8,237 bases of DNA from Oscillospiraceae bacterium (GTDB lineage: Bacteria > Bacillota > Clostridia > Oscillospirales > Oscillospiraceae), in contig JAISAA010000026.1 of NCBI GenBank assembly GCA_031266955.1, forward strand, positions 1 through 8,237, read 5' to 3'. Positions 1-5,636 of the stretch are shown here, in pieces (the stretch's first letter is position 1; every line of letters starts with the position of its first letter). Position numbers and translations under genes: made by a program. The notes under the pieces were generated by a model that had not been told where the DNA came from, searched no databases, and saw only the letters and a list, made by a program, of their open reading frames with translations.

Positions 1-182
1 CTGTCTGTGTTCACTTTCACTTGTACGTCCTCCAATATGGTCGTTGGCGGGCGCGTCAGACATATTCGGTTTTCCGTTACGAAACGCGCCCTGCCTTTTT
101 TGACAAGACCACGCGCGCGCTTTGCGTACGTGGGATCGTATTCGTTGCCGAGTTCATCCGTGACAGTGACATTTTTTATAAT
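1..182 (-). CDS. Partial small conserved Firmicutes protein, N-terminal 60 residues, probable ATT start
   Basis: Reading the minus strand from 182 gives an uninterrupted frame to the window edge; the C-terminus lies outside. The product begins IIKNVTVTDELGNEY and continues through AKRARGLVKKGRARFVTEN to an ICLTRPP segment near residue 39. I recognise this N-terminal pattern (NVTVTD..GN.Y, then K.ARGLVK.GRARFV, then ICL..PP) from small uncharacterised clostridial proteins, from memory only; function unknown. No ATG, GTG or TTG precedes the conserved segment in frame. A strong ribosome-binding site, AAGGGGGTGA at 197-188, sits 8 nt (from its last G at 191) before an ATT codon at 182-180; the next codon is ATA. 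ATT is therefore the best start, as in infC, unless there is a base error. The ATG at 172-170 is in another frame that soon stops. A strong promoter lies upstream at 348-321. Confidence 0.6.
   Translation of the reverse strand, partial: MIKNVTVTDELGNEYDPTYAKRARGLVKKGRARFVTENRICLTRPPTTILEDVQVKVNTD
153..182 (+). promoter_or_regulatory. Possible rightward promoter with perfect -10
   Basis: A perfect TATAAT lies at 177-182 on the plus strand. The only reasonable -35 is TTCATC at 153-158 with an 18-nt spacer, which is weak. If used, transcription would start near 189 and run into the hairpin and T-tract ending at 293, giving a short RNA antisense to the leader of the leftward gene. The box also overlaps the putative ATT start region of that gene, so it may be coincidence. 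Confidence 0.2.
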
Positions 183-230
183 GGGTGTCACCCCCTTGCA
201 GCGCCGCGCACGCGCGGACGCTTGATTTGA

Positions 231-246
231 CGTGCCCATGGGCACG
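231..246. repeat. 16-bp perfect palindrome
   Basis: CGTGCCCATGGGCACG reads identically on both strands with no central gap. It lies between the leftward promoter and the leftward gene. As DNA it has the symmetry of a dimeric regulator's operator; as RNA it would form a short hairpin with poor loop geometry. No known consensus recognised. Confidence 0.5.
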
Positions 247-251
247 AGGAA

Positions 252-293
252 CGCGGCGCCGGAAGCGCCGCGCGGGCCGCGCGGTTATTTTTA
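252..293 (+). terminator. Hairpin with T-tract, terminator or attenuator-like (plus strand)
   Basis: Two overlapping hairpins can form. CGCGGCGC (252-259) pairs with GCGCCGCG (265-272) around a 5-nt loop. CCGCGCG (268-274) pairs with CGCGCGG (278-284) around a 3-nt loop and is followed at once by TTATTTTTA (285-293), the arrangement of an intrinsic terminator. The arms share 268-272, so the structures are mutually exclusive, as in attenuators. No plus-strand gene precedes it in the window. It would either end a short transcript from the weak promoter near 177, act as an attenuator ahead of the acyltransferase gene, or simply be part of the leftward leader. GC-rich sequence makes chance pairing easy. 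Confidence 0.4.
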
Positions 294-320
294 ATGGGAG
301 CGACCCCCGCCCGCACTGCT

Positions 321-348
321 ATCATAACACGTTTCCCGTGCTTGTCAA
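321..348 (-). promoter_or_regulatory. SigA-type promoter for the leftward gene
   Basis: On the minus strand, TTGACA (348-343) is followed by a 16-nt spacer and TATGAT (326-321), with TGT immediately before the -10 (extended -10). Six of six and five of six bases match consensus. Transcription should start near 314 and give a leader of about 130 nt before the gene at 182. The leader is rich in GC hairpins. Confidence 0.65.
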
Positions 349-374
349 CAAAAAATTGCAGCAAAAAATTGCAG
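349..374. repeat. Tandem direct repeat, 2 x 13 bp
   Basis: CAAAAAATTGCAG occurs twice, perfectly and back to back (349-361 and 362-374). It abuts the -35 box (348-343) of the leftward promoter on its upstream side. Each copy carries a six-A run, and the two runs are 13 bp apart, so it could serve as an UP element, a bent segment or a paired activator site. Confidence 0.75.
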
Positions 375-388
375 GAGGTACGGAGATT

Positions 389-454
389 ATGGACTTACGG
401 CTTGTGCATCCGGAAAAGACGTGGTATACTCTCCAAGAAATGTTTATTATGTGA
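389..454 (+). CDS. Possible 21-codon leader ORF upstream of the acyltransferase gene
   Basis: An ATG at 389 is preceded by AGGAGGT (373-379), a near-perfect Shine-Dalgarno sequence 9 nt from the start codon. The frame encodes MDLRLVHPEKTWYTLQEMFI and a final Met before TGA at 452-454. The stop abuts the GAGGGG ribosome-binding site (453-458 region) of the next gene. It could be a translated leader peptide, a start-proximal remnant of an older gene, or chance. The promoter proposed at 402-430 lies inside it, so transcripts from that promoter would not translate it; an upstream promoter would be needed. The peptide shows no run of one codon of the kind used in amino-acid attenuators. Confidence 0.3.
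   Translation: MDLRLVHPEKTWYTLQEMFIM
402..430 (+). promoter_or_regulatory. Extended -10 promoter for the acyltransferase-rmuC operon
   Basis: TGGTATACT ends at 430: the -10 TATACT (425-430) matches five of six consensus bases and has an upstream TGn extension. TTGTGC (402-407) is a weak -35 at an exact 17-nt spacing. Predicted start is near 437, about 35 nt before the ATG at 471. Confidence 0.5.
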
Positions 455-470
455 GGGGCGGATTACGGTT

Positions 471-1739
471 ATGATCGGAGATTTCAAACGTTTTGATATG
501 GCGAGGCGCCCGACTCCGCAGCGTCGGTATTTAACGCCCGTGACGTGGGCGCTGAGCTTCCCCGTGAAGTGGATGAAAAGCTCTAAGATCGTAAAGACCG
601 ATATGGACGGCGTAAAGCCGCCGTATCTCCTGCTGTGCAACCACAACGCGTTCATCGACTTTATGATAATGACGGCGGCGATATTTCCGCGCCGCGCGAG
701 CTACGTCGTAGCCATCGACGGCTTTATCGGCATAGAATGGCTGCTGAGAAACGTCGGAGGTATCGGTATCCGAAAATTCACAAGCTCCGTGCAGCTCGTG
801 AAAAATATGCTGCACGCAAAGGAGAACGGCCAGATCATCGCGCTGTTCCCGGAGGCGCGTTATTCGCTGTGCGGCACGAACGCCGTCCTGCCGGACTCGA
901 TAGGCAAATTCATACGGCTGCTCGACGTCCCCGTCGTGACGCTGATAATGCACGGACACCACATAGCAAATCCTTTCTGGGGCAAAAAGCGTCACGTGCG
1001 CGACCTGCGCGCGGAAATGCGCCCGCTTTTCACGCGCGCGCAGACGCAGACGCTGTCCGTCGGTGAGCTCAACTCGCGCGTGCGCGAGGCGTTCGTATAC
1101 GACGACTTCAAATGGCAGCGCGAGAACGGCATCGAGATAAAAAGCCGCGACAGGGCGGCGGGACTGCACAAGGTGCTCTATCAGTGCCCGAGCTGCGGCA
1201 CGGAATACCGTATGAGCTCCGCGCGAGACGAGCTCTGGTGCGAAGAGTGCGGCAAGCGCTGGCATATGACGGCGCTCGGCGGGCTGCGCGCCGAAAACGG
1301 CGAAACGGAATTCCCCCACGTGCCCGACTGGTACGAGTGGGAACGGGAAAACGTCCGGCGCGAGGTCCGGGACGGGACGTACTCGGTGGAGGTCGCGGCG
1401 CGCGTGGATTCGCTGCCGAACGCGCGCGGCTTCATAGACCTCGGCCGCGCCGTGCTCGCGCACAATATGAACGGCTTCACGCTGCGCGGTACATACGACG
1501 GCGAGCCGTACACCGAGCGCTGGAAGCCGCTTTCTACATACTCCTGCCACATAGAATATAACTACAAAAAGCACGGCCGCGACTGCGTAGACCTGAACAC
1601 GCCGAGCGACACGCTGTACATATACCCCGAGGGCAGAAACGTCTCCGTGACGAAAATATCCCTCGCAACTGAGGAACTATATAATCAGGCATCCGCGCGC
1701 ATTTCGCGCGACGTCGCGGCAAAGGCCGCCAACGAATAG
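471..1739 (+). CDS. PlsC-like lysophospholipid acyltransferase with zinc ribbon and C-terminal extension
   Basis: A 422-residue protein of the 1-acyl-glycerol-3-phosphate acyltransferase (PlsC/LPLAT) superfamily, which moves acyl groups from acyl-ACP, acyl-CoA or acyl-phosphate to lysophospholipids at the inner membrane face. The catalytic H-X4-D is NHNAFID (His58, Asp63). The phosphate-binding block is FPEARYS at 126-132, with Ala where most members have Gly (FPEGxR). Residues 239-260 form a CX2C-X14-CX2C zinc ribbon (CPSC at 239-242, CEEC at 257-260), followed by about 160 residues of a domain I do not recognise. Typical PlsC proteins are about 240 residues and lack both additions. ATG 471 is chosen because GAGGGG lies upstream at 452-457 and upstream in-frame sequence (to 294) is non-coding in character. 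It ends 11 nt before rmuC, so the two are probably co-transcribed. Acyltransferase fold is confident; acceptor lipid unknown. Confidence 0.88.
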   Translation: MIGDFKRFDMARRPTPQRRYLTPVTWALSFPVKWMKSSKIVKTDMDGVKPPYLLLCNHNAFIDFMIMTAAIFPRRASYVVAIDGFIGIEWLLRNVGGIGIRKFTSSVQLVKNMLHAKENGQIIALFPEARYSLCGTNAVLPDSIGKFIRLLDVPVVTLIMHGHHIANPFWGKKRHVRDLRAEMRPLFTRAQTQTLSVGELNSRVREAFVYDDFKWQRENGIEIKSRDRAAGLHKVLYQCPSCGTEYRMSSARDELWCEECGKRWHMTALGGLRAENGETEFPHVPDWYEWERENVRREVRDGTYSVEVAARVDSLPNARGFIDLGRAVLAHNMNGFTLRGTYDGEPYTERWKPLSTYSCHIEYNYKKHGRDCVDLNTPSDTLYIYPEGRNVSVTKISLATEELYNQASARISRDVAAKAANE

Positions 1740-1750
1740 GTTTATTATTT

Positions 1751-3013
1751 ATGTTAGAAAATATCCTTGTGATCGTCCTATTGTTCGCGGTCAGCGCGGG
1801 CGCGGCGGCGAATCTGGCGGTTTCCCTGAAAAACAAGCGCGCAAACGCCCCGGAGCTCGAAAAGCTCGCGTCCGAAGCGGCGCGCGAAGCCTCCGAGCTC
1901 ATACGGCTCGGGGACGAGATAAAACGTCTCGATACGCTGCTCCGCGAGGAATTCGCGCGAAACCGCGCGGAGCGGCAGGAATCGGACAGAGCGAGCCGTG
2001 AAGAGCTCTCCGGCGCGCTGAAGGTCAACCGGGACGAGCTGTCAGGCGCGCTGAAGGAAACGCGCGATACGGTCGAAACGCGCCTGCGGCGCATACAGGA
2101 AGACAACGCCAAGCAGCTTGAGGAAATGCGCAAAACAGTAGACGAAAAGCTCCGCGAATCCGTCGAAAAGCGCTTCGACGAGTCGTTTAAGCTCATAAGC
2201 GACAGGCTTGAGCAGGTCCACCGCGGGCTCGGCGAGATGCAGTCTCTCGCCTCCGGCGTCGGCGACCTGAAAAAGGTTCTCACGAATGTCAAAACGCGCG
2301 GAAGCCTCGGCGAAATTCAGCTCGGCGCGATATTCGAGCAGATATTGTCGCCCGAACAATACGAACGCAACGCCGCCGTGAAGCAGGGCAGCCAAGAGCG
2401 CGTGGAATACGCCGTGCGCCTGCCGGGCGGCGACGGCGGCCCCGTGCTGCTGCCCGTGGACTCCAAGTTCCCCATCGAGGACTATCAGCGCCTGATCGAC
2501 GCCTACGACCAGAACGCCGACGTCGAAACGGCGTCCCGCCAATTCGAGACCGCCGTCAAAAAGAACGCGAAGGAAATACGCGGCAAGTACATAAACCCGC
2601 CCGTGACGACTGATTTCGCGATAATGTTCGTCCCGACCGAAGGCCTTTACGCCGAAATTTTGCGCCGCCCCGGACTTTTCGAGCTTTTGCAGAGGGATTA
2701 CCGGATCACGGTCGTCGGCCCGGCGAACACGGCGGCGTTTTTAAGCAGCCTGCAAATGGGCTTCCGCACGCTCGCCATCGAAAAAAGGTCGAGCGAGGTA
2801 TGGGAGCTGCTCGGCGCCGTAAAAACGGAGTTCGGCAAATTCGGCGGCGTGCTCGACGGCATAAAAAACAAAATAAACGCCGCGGCGAACGAGCTCGACC
2901 GCGTAGGCGTGCGCTCGCGCGCGATAGAACGCCGCCTGCGCGGCGTGGAAGAAATTGAGCCTGGCCGCGCCGACGCGCTTCTTGCGCCGGGCGCGGTACA
3001 AGAGGACGTGTGA
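1751..3013 (+). CDS. rmuC: DNA recombination protein RmuC
   Basis: A 420-residue RmuC-family protein. In E. coli, RmuC limits recombination between short inverted repeats, and the family carries a PD-(D/E)XK nuclease-like core; the biochemical role is still poorly defined. Residues 4-24 are a hydrophobic N-terminal anchor. About 35-165 is charged and heptad-like, consistent with coiled coil, and includes a tandem 11-residue repeat (83-93, 94-104). The RmuC domain follows: GDLKKVLTNVKTRGSLGEIQ at 171-190, LPVDSKFPIEDYQRL at 234-248, INPPVTTDFAIMFVPTEGLY at 281-300, and VVGPANTAAFLSSLQMGFRT at 321-340. Length and block order are normal for the family. The ribosome-binding site is weak (only AGG at 1738-1740), so translation may partly depend on coupling to the acyltransferase gene just upstream. 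No functional link to the lipid gene is evident beyond shared transcription. Confidence 0.96.
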   Translation: MLENILVIVLLFAVSAGAAANLAVSLKNKRANAPELEKLASEAAREASELIRLGDEIKRLDTLLREEFARNRAERQESDRASREELSGALKVNRDELSGALKETRDTVETRLRRIQEDNAKQLEEMRKTVDEKLRESVEKRFDESFKLISDRLEQVHRGLGEMQSLASGVGDLKKVLTNVKTRGSLGEIQLGAIFEQILSPEQYERNAAVKQGSQERVEYAVRLPGGDGGPVLLPVDSKFPIEDYQRLIDAYDQNADVETASRQFETAVKKNAKEIRGKYINPPVTTDFAIMFVPTEGLYAEILRRPGLFELLQRDYRITVVGPANTAAFLSSLQMGFRTLAIEKRSSEVWELLGAVKTEFGKFGGVLDGIKNKINAAANELDRVGVRSRAIERRLRGVEEIEPGRADALLAPGAVQEDV

Positions 3014-3018
3014 TTGAA

Positions 3019-3047
3019 CCTGCGTGCGCGCACAGAAAACGCGCAGG
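3019..3047 (+). terminator. Weak hairpin after rmuC
   Basis: CCTGCGTG (3019-3026) can pair with CGCGCAGG (3040-3047), one wobble pair, 13-nt loop, starting 6 nt after the rmuC stop. There is no T-tract, so it is at best a weak or factor-dependent terminator. Confidence 0.25.
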
Positions 3048-3082
3048 CGCATAATCGCAAGAAATAATGTTCGCAGTATGCG

Positions 3083-3117
3083 CACGCCGCCGCTGTTGAC
3101 AAATCCGATGCGGCGTG
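3083..3117. repeat. Inverted repeat flanking the -35 box of the GRE operon promoter
   Basis: CACGCCGC (3083-3090) and GCGGCGTG (3110-3117) are perfect inverted copies, 19 nt apart. The TTGACA -35 box (3096-3101) lies between them, and the right arm ends just before the -10. Because both arms lie upstream of the predicted start, this would act as DNA, for example as an operator bound by a dimer, and not as an RNA hairpin. Confidence 0.5.
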
Positions 3118-3124
3118 GTACAGT
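3096..3124 (+). promoter_or_regulatory. SigA-type promoter of the glycyl radical enzyme operon
   Basis: TTGACA (3096-3101) matches the -35 consensus exactly. A 17-nt spacer leads to TACAGT (3119-3124), preceded by TGG as an extended -10. Expected start near 3131 gives a leader of about 54 nt. This is the only good promoter in the 171-nt gap between rmuC and the first GRE gene, and it makes the two GRE genes a separate operon. Confidence 0.7.
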
Positions 3125-3151
3125 AGCTTCAATAGTATCAATAAAATTTAT

Positions 3152-3178
3152 GCCGCCTGTCACGGCGGCGGAACGGAG
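3152..3178 (+). promoter_or_regulatory. Leader hairpin and ribosome-binding site of the first GRE gene
   Basis: GCCGCC (3152-3157) pairs with GGCGGC (3164-3169) around a 6-nt loop. GGAG (3175-3178) follows 5 nt later and stands 6 nt before the ATG at 3185, which fixes that start. The hairpin ends just before the ribosome-binding site and could influence its accessibility or protect the 5' end. Confidence 0.45.
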
Positions 3179-3184
3179 TTTTTT

Positions 3185-5590
3185 ATGAGCTGGAAGCTAA
3201 AACCGATCACGCCTCGCGTGGCGAGGCAGCGCGAAGCGTACCGCGACACGACGCCGGAGATTTGTCTCGCGCGCTATAAGATACTCACAGAGTTCTATAT
3301 AGGCCACCCCGAGCTGGGCGGCATCCTGCGCCGGGCGAAGGCGATGCGCGCGATTTTCGAGAACATCCCCGTCCGCATCGGCGACGACGAGGTCATCGTC
3401 GGCGCGCAGTCCGCGAAATACCGCGCCGGGGCGCTGTATCCCGAAAACTGCGTCACGTTTATCAGAAGCGAGGTCGGCGGCGGCACGATCAGAACGCGCA
3501 GCATCGACCCGTACCGGATATCCGACGAGGATATGCGGTACATAAACGACACGATCGGCTACTGGGAAAAAAGCGAGAGCACCTACGCAAAAACCTTGGC
3601 ATACTACCCCGAGCAATACGCGTCGCACGACTTCAACGGCGTCACAATGGTCGGACGCATGGGTATCAGCGACACGCCCGTCGGGCACTTTGTCACAGGG
3701 TACGACAAGGCGGTGCGCGTCGGCTTCAAGGCTATCAAAGAGGACGCCGACCGCCGGCAGGCCGAAATACTTGAGAGCGGTATGCCCGGCGATACGCTGA
3801 ACCAATACAATTTCTACCGCGCCGTGTCCATAGTCAGCGAGGGGATGATCGCGCTGACAAAGCGCTACGCGCGCCTCGCCGAGGAAAAGCTCGCCTCGGA
3901 ACGCGACCCGGCGCGCCGTAAGGAACTCGCGCTGATGGCCGAAACGCTGAACTGGACGATGGAAAACCCCGCGCGCAGCTTCATAGAGGCGCTTCAATGC
4001 CTGTATATGTATCAAACGTGCCTGTGCTTAGAAGCTAATATGCACGGCATCACGTTCGGCCGCGTCGATCAGTATTTGGGCGACTATTTAGAGCGCGACC
4101 TCGCGAGCGGCGCGATCACGGAGGAATACGCGCAGGAGCTTTTGGATCTGTTCTACCTGAAGGTCGCCGAGATGAACAAGCCGTGGAGCGAAGGGGCGAC
4201 GCAGTCCGCGCCCGGCTACACCTCCGGGCAGATAATGTGTATGGGCGGCGTCGATAAGGACGGAAACGACGCGTCGAACAAGGTGACGTATATGATGCTC
4301 CAGTCGATGGCGCGGCTCGTCCTGCACGACCCGCCGCAGTCCCTGCGCGTCCATAAAGACACGCCGCCGGAGCTGTGGGAAGCCGCGATTGAAACGACGA
4401 AGATATGCGGCGGCGTCCCGACGTTTGAAAACGACGACATTATCATCTCAGCGCTGATGAAACGCGGCTTCACATTGGAGGACGCGCGCAATTATTCGCC
4501 GATAGGCTGCGTCGAGCCGGGCGGGAACGGCAACGACTGGCCCGCCTGCGGCGGCACCGGAAGTATGTCGTATATCAATATGCCAAAGGCCGTCCTGCTC
4601 GCCGTCAACAACGGCGTCATAGATAATTCCAAGGCCGTCGGCCCCGCCACGGGGTATCTGTACGAGATGGAGAGCTTCGAGCAGATCAAAGAGGCGTATC
4701 ATAAACAGATGGAATTTTTCGTCCGCTGGCACGTCATCATAATGAACAACGCGGAATATACAACGCGCGAGCTGCTGCCGCTCCCCGTAGTCTCATCGAC
4801 AATGGGCGGGTGTATGGAAAAAGGTATGGACGTAATGCACGGCGGCGCGAAGTACAACGGCACAGGCATTCCCGGCATCGGCATAGGCAACGTCACGGAC
4901 TCGCTGTTCATAATAAAGCACCTGTGCTTCGACACGAAAAAATGCACGACGCGCGAGCTGTACGACGCGCTTAAAAACAACTGGGCGGGCTATGAAGACC
5001 TCCAACAGTATATAAAGAACTCCTGCCCGCATTACGGAAACGCGGTCCCGGAGGTGGACGAGATCGCCGCGTGGGCGGCGGAGGATTTCGCAAAAATCGT
5101 CACGGCGCATTCCGGGCCGCGGGGCGGCTACACCGCCGCGATGTTCCCCGTCACGGCGCACGTAATGTTCGGCGCGATGACGGGCGCGACGCCGGACGGG
5201 CGCAGCGCGGGCGTCCCGCTGGCGGACGGCATATCGCCCGTGCAGCAGATGGACACGAACGGCCCGACGGCCGTGGTTCGCTCCGTCGCCGCCATAGAAC
5301 AGACAGCGTTCGCCAACGGCACGCTGTTCAATATGAAATTCAGCCCCTCAGCGCTGAACGGGCGGGACGGCGCGCAAAAGCTCAGCCGCCTGATCCAAAC
5401 GTATTTCGACCTGGGCGGTATGGAGATTCAGATCAACGTATTGTCCACGGAAACGCTCCGCGCGGCGCAGCGCAACCCCGGCGAATACAAGAACCTCGTC
5501 GTGCGCGTGGCGGGCTTTTCGGCCTATTTCGTCGAAATGCACCTCGACGCGCAGGAGGATCTGATCAACCGTACCGTGTTAGACGTGTAG
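3185..5590 (+). CDS. Glycyl radical enzyme, GCVEP type, substrate unknown (GRE-1)
   Basis: An 801-residue cytoplasmic glycyl radical enzyme, a normal length for the PFL-like superfamily. The PFL-type barrel spans about 1-650 and the glycyl radical domain about 680-801. Cys442 in IGCVEPGGNGNDW is the thiyl-radical cysteine, and Glu444 is the partner found in eliminases and decarboxylases (choline, hydroxyproline, glycerol, isethionate, hydroxyphenylacetate enzymes) but not in pyruvate formate-lyase, which has adjacent cysteines. Gly777 in VVRVAGFSAYF is the radical site; Phe follows it where most members have Tyr. Other pocket candidates are His168 (GHFVTG) and His287 (MHGITFGRVDQY). I see no GWHD segment after the cysteine as recalled for B12-independent glycerol/diol dehydratase, which argues against diol dehydration. 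It heads a two-gene operon with a second GRE. No activase is in the window, although one is needed to install the radical. Databases often mislabel such genes as formate C-acetyltransferase. Confidence 0.95.
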   Translation: MSWKLKPITPRVARQREAYRDTTPEICLARYKILTEFYIGHPELGGILRRAKAMRAIFENIPVRIGDDEVIVGAQSAKYRAGALYPENCVTFIRSEVGGGTIRTRSIDPYRISDEDMRYINDTIGYWEKSESTYAKTLAYYPEQYASHDFNGVTMVGRMGISDTPVGHFVTGYDKAVRVGFKAIKEDADRRQAEILESGMPGDTLNQYNFYRAVSIVSEGMIALTKRYARLAEEKLASERDPARRKELALMAETLNWTMENPARSFIEALQCLYMYQTCLCLEANMHGITFGRVDQYLGDYLERDLASGAITEEYAQELLDLFYLKVAEMNKPWSEGATQSAPGYTSGQIMCMGGVDKDGNDASNKVTYMMLQSMARLVLHDPPQSLRVHKDTPPELWEAAIETTKICGGVPTFENDDIIISALMKRGFTLEDARNYSPIGCVEPGGNGNDWPACGGTGSMSYINMPKAVLLAVNNGVIDNSKAVGPATGYLYEMESFEQIKEAYHKQMEFFVRWHVIIMNNAEYTTRELLPLPVVSSTMGGCMEKGMDVMHGGAKYNGTGIPGIGIGNVTDSLFIIKHLCFDTKKCTTRELYDALKNNWAGYEDLQQYIKNSCPHYGNAVPEVDEIAAWAAEDFAKIVTAHSGPRGGYTAAMFPVTAHVMFGAMTGATPDGRSAGVPLADGISPVQQMDTNGPTAVVRSVAAIEQTAFANGTLFNMKFSPSALNGRDGAQKLSRLIQTYFDLGGMEIQINVLSTETLRAAQRNPGEYKNLVVRVAGFSAYFVEMHLDAQEDLINRTVLDV

Positions 5591-5630
5591 GGGGCGACGG
5601 CGATTGCCCCGCCAAATCATAAAGGGGGAG
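5591..5630 (+). promoter_or_regulatory. Intergenic hairpin and strong ribosome-binding site between the GRE genes
   Basis: GGGGC (5591-5595) can pair with GCCCC (5606-5610) directly after the first GRE stop codon. GGGGGAG (5624-5630) follows, 6 nt before the ATG at 5637. The strong site indicates independent initiation of the second gene on one transcript and fixes its start at 5637, not at the TTG at 5604. No T-tract follows the hairpin, so termination here is unlikely. Confidence 0.5.
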
Positions 5631-5636
5631 AATAAT

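Noticed and set aside
97..130. Rightward promoter based on TTGACA at 100-105
   Set aside because: No acceptable -10 box at 15 to 19 nt downstream (the region reads TTTGCGTACG), and it lies inside the leftward coding frame.
294..470. Extending the acyltransferase start to ATG 294
   Set aside because: The extra 59 residues look unlike protein, cross the T-tract and both promoters, and have no ribosome-binding site. ATG 471 with GAGGGG upstream is better.
531..1574. Long minus-strand open frame (347 codons) opposite the acyltransferase gene
   Set aside because: Its Arg/His/Val-rich product has no recognisable motif, and it mirrors a plus-strand gene with clear catalytic motifs. GC-rich coding DNA commonly gives such open antisense frames. 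The same applies to the minus-strand frames opposite rmuC and both GRE genes.
5604..5636. TTG 5604 as the start of the second GRE
   Set aside because: ATG 5637 has GGGGGAG at the right distance and begins with a typical GRE N-terminus; the TTG has no ribosome-binding site.
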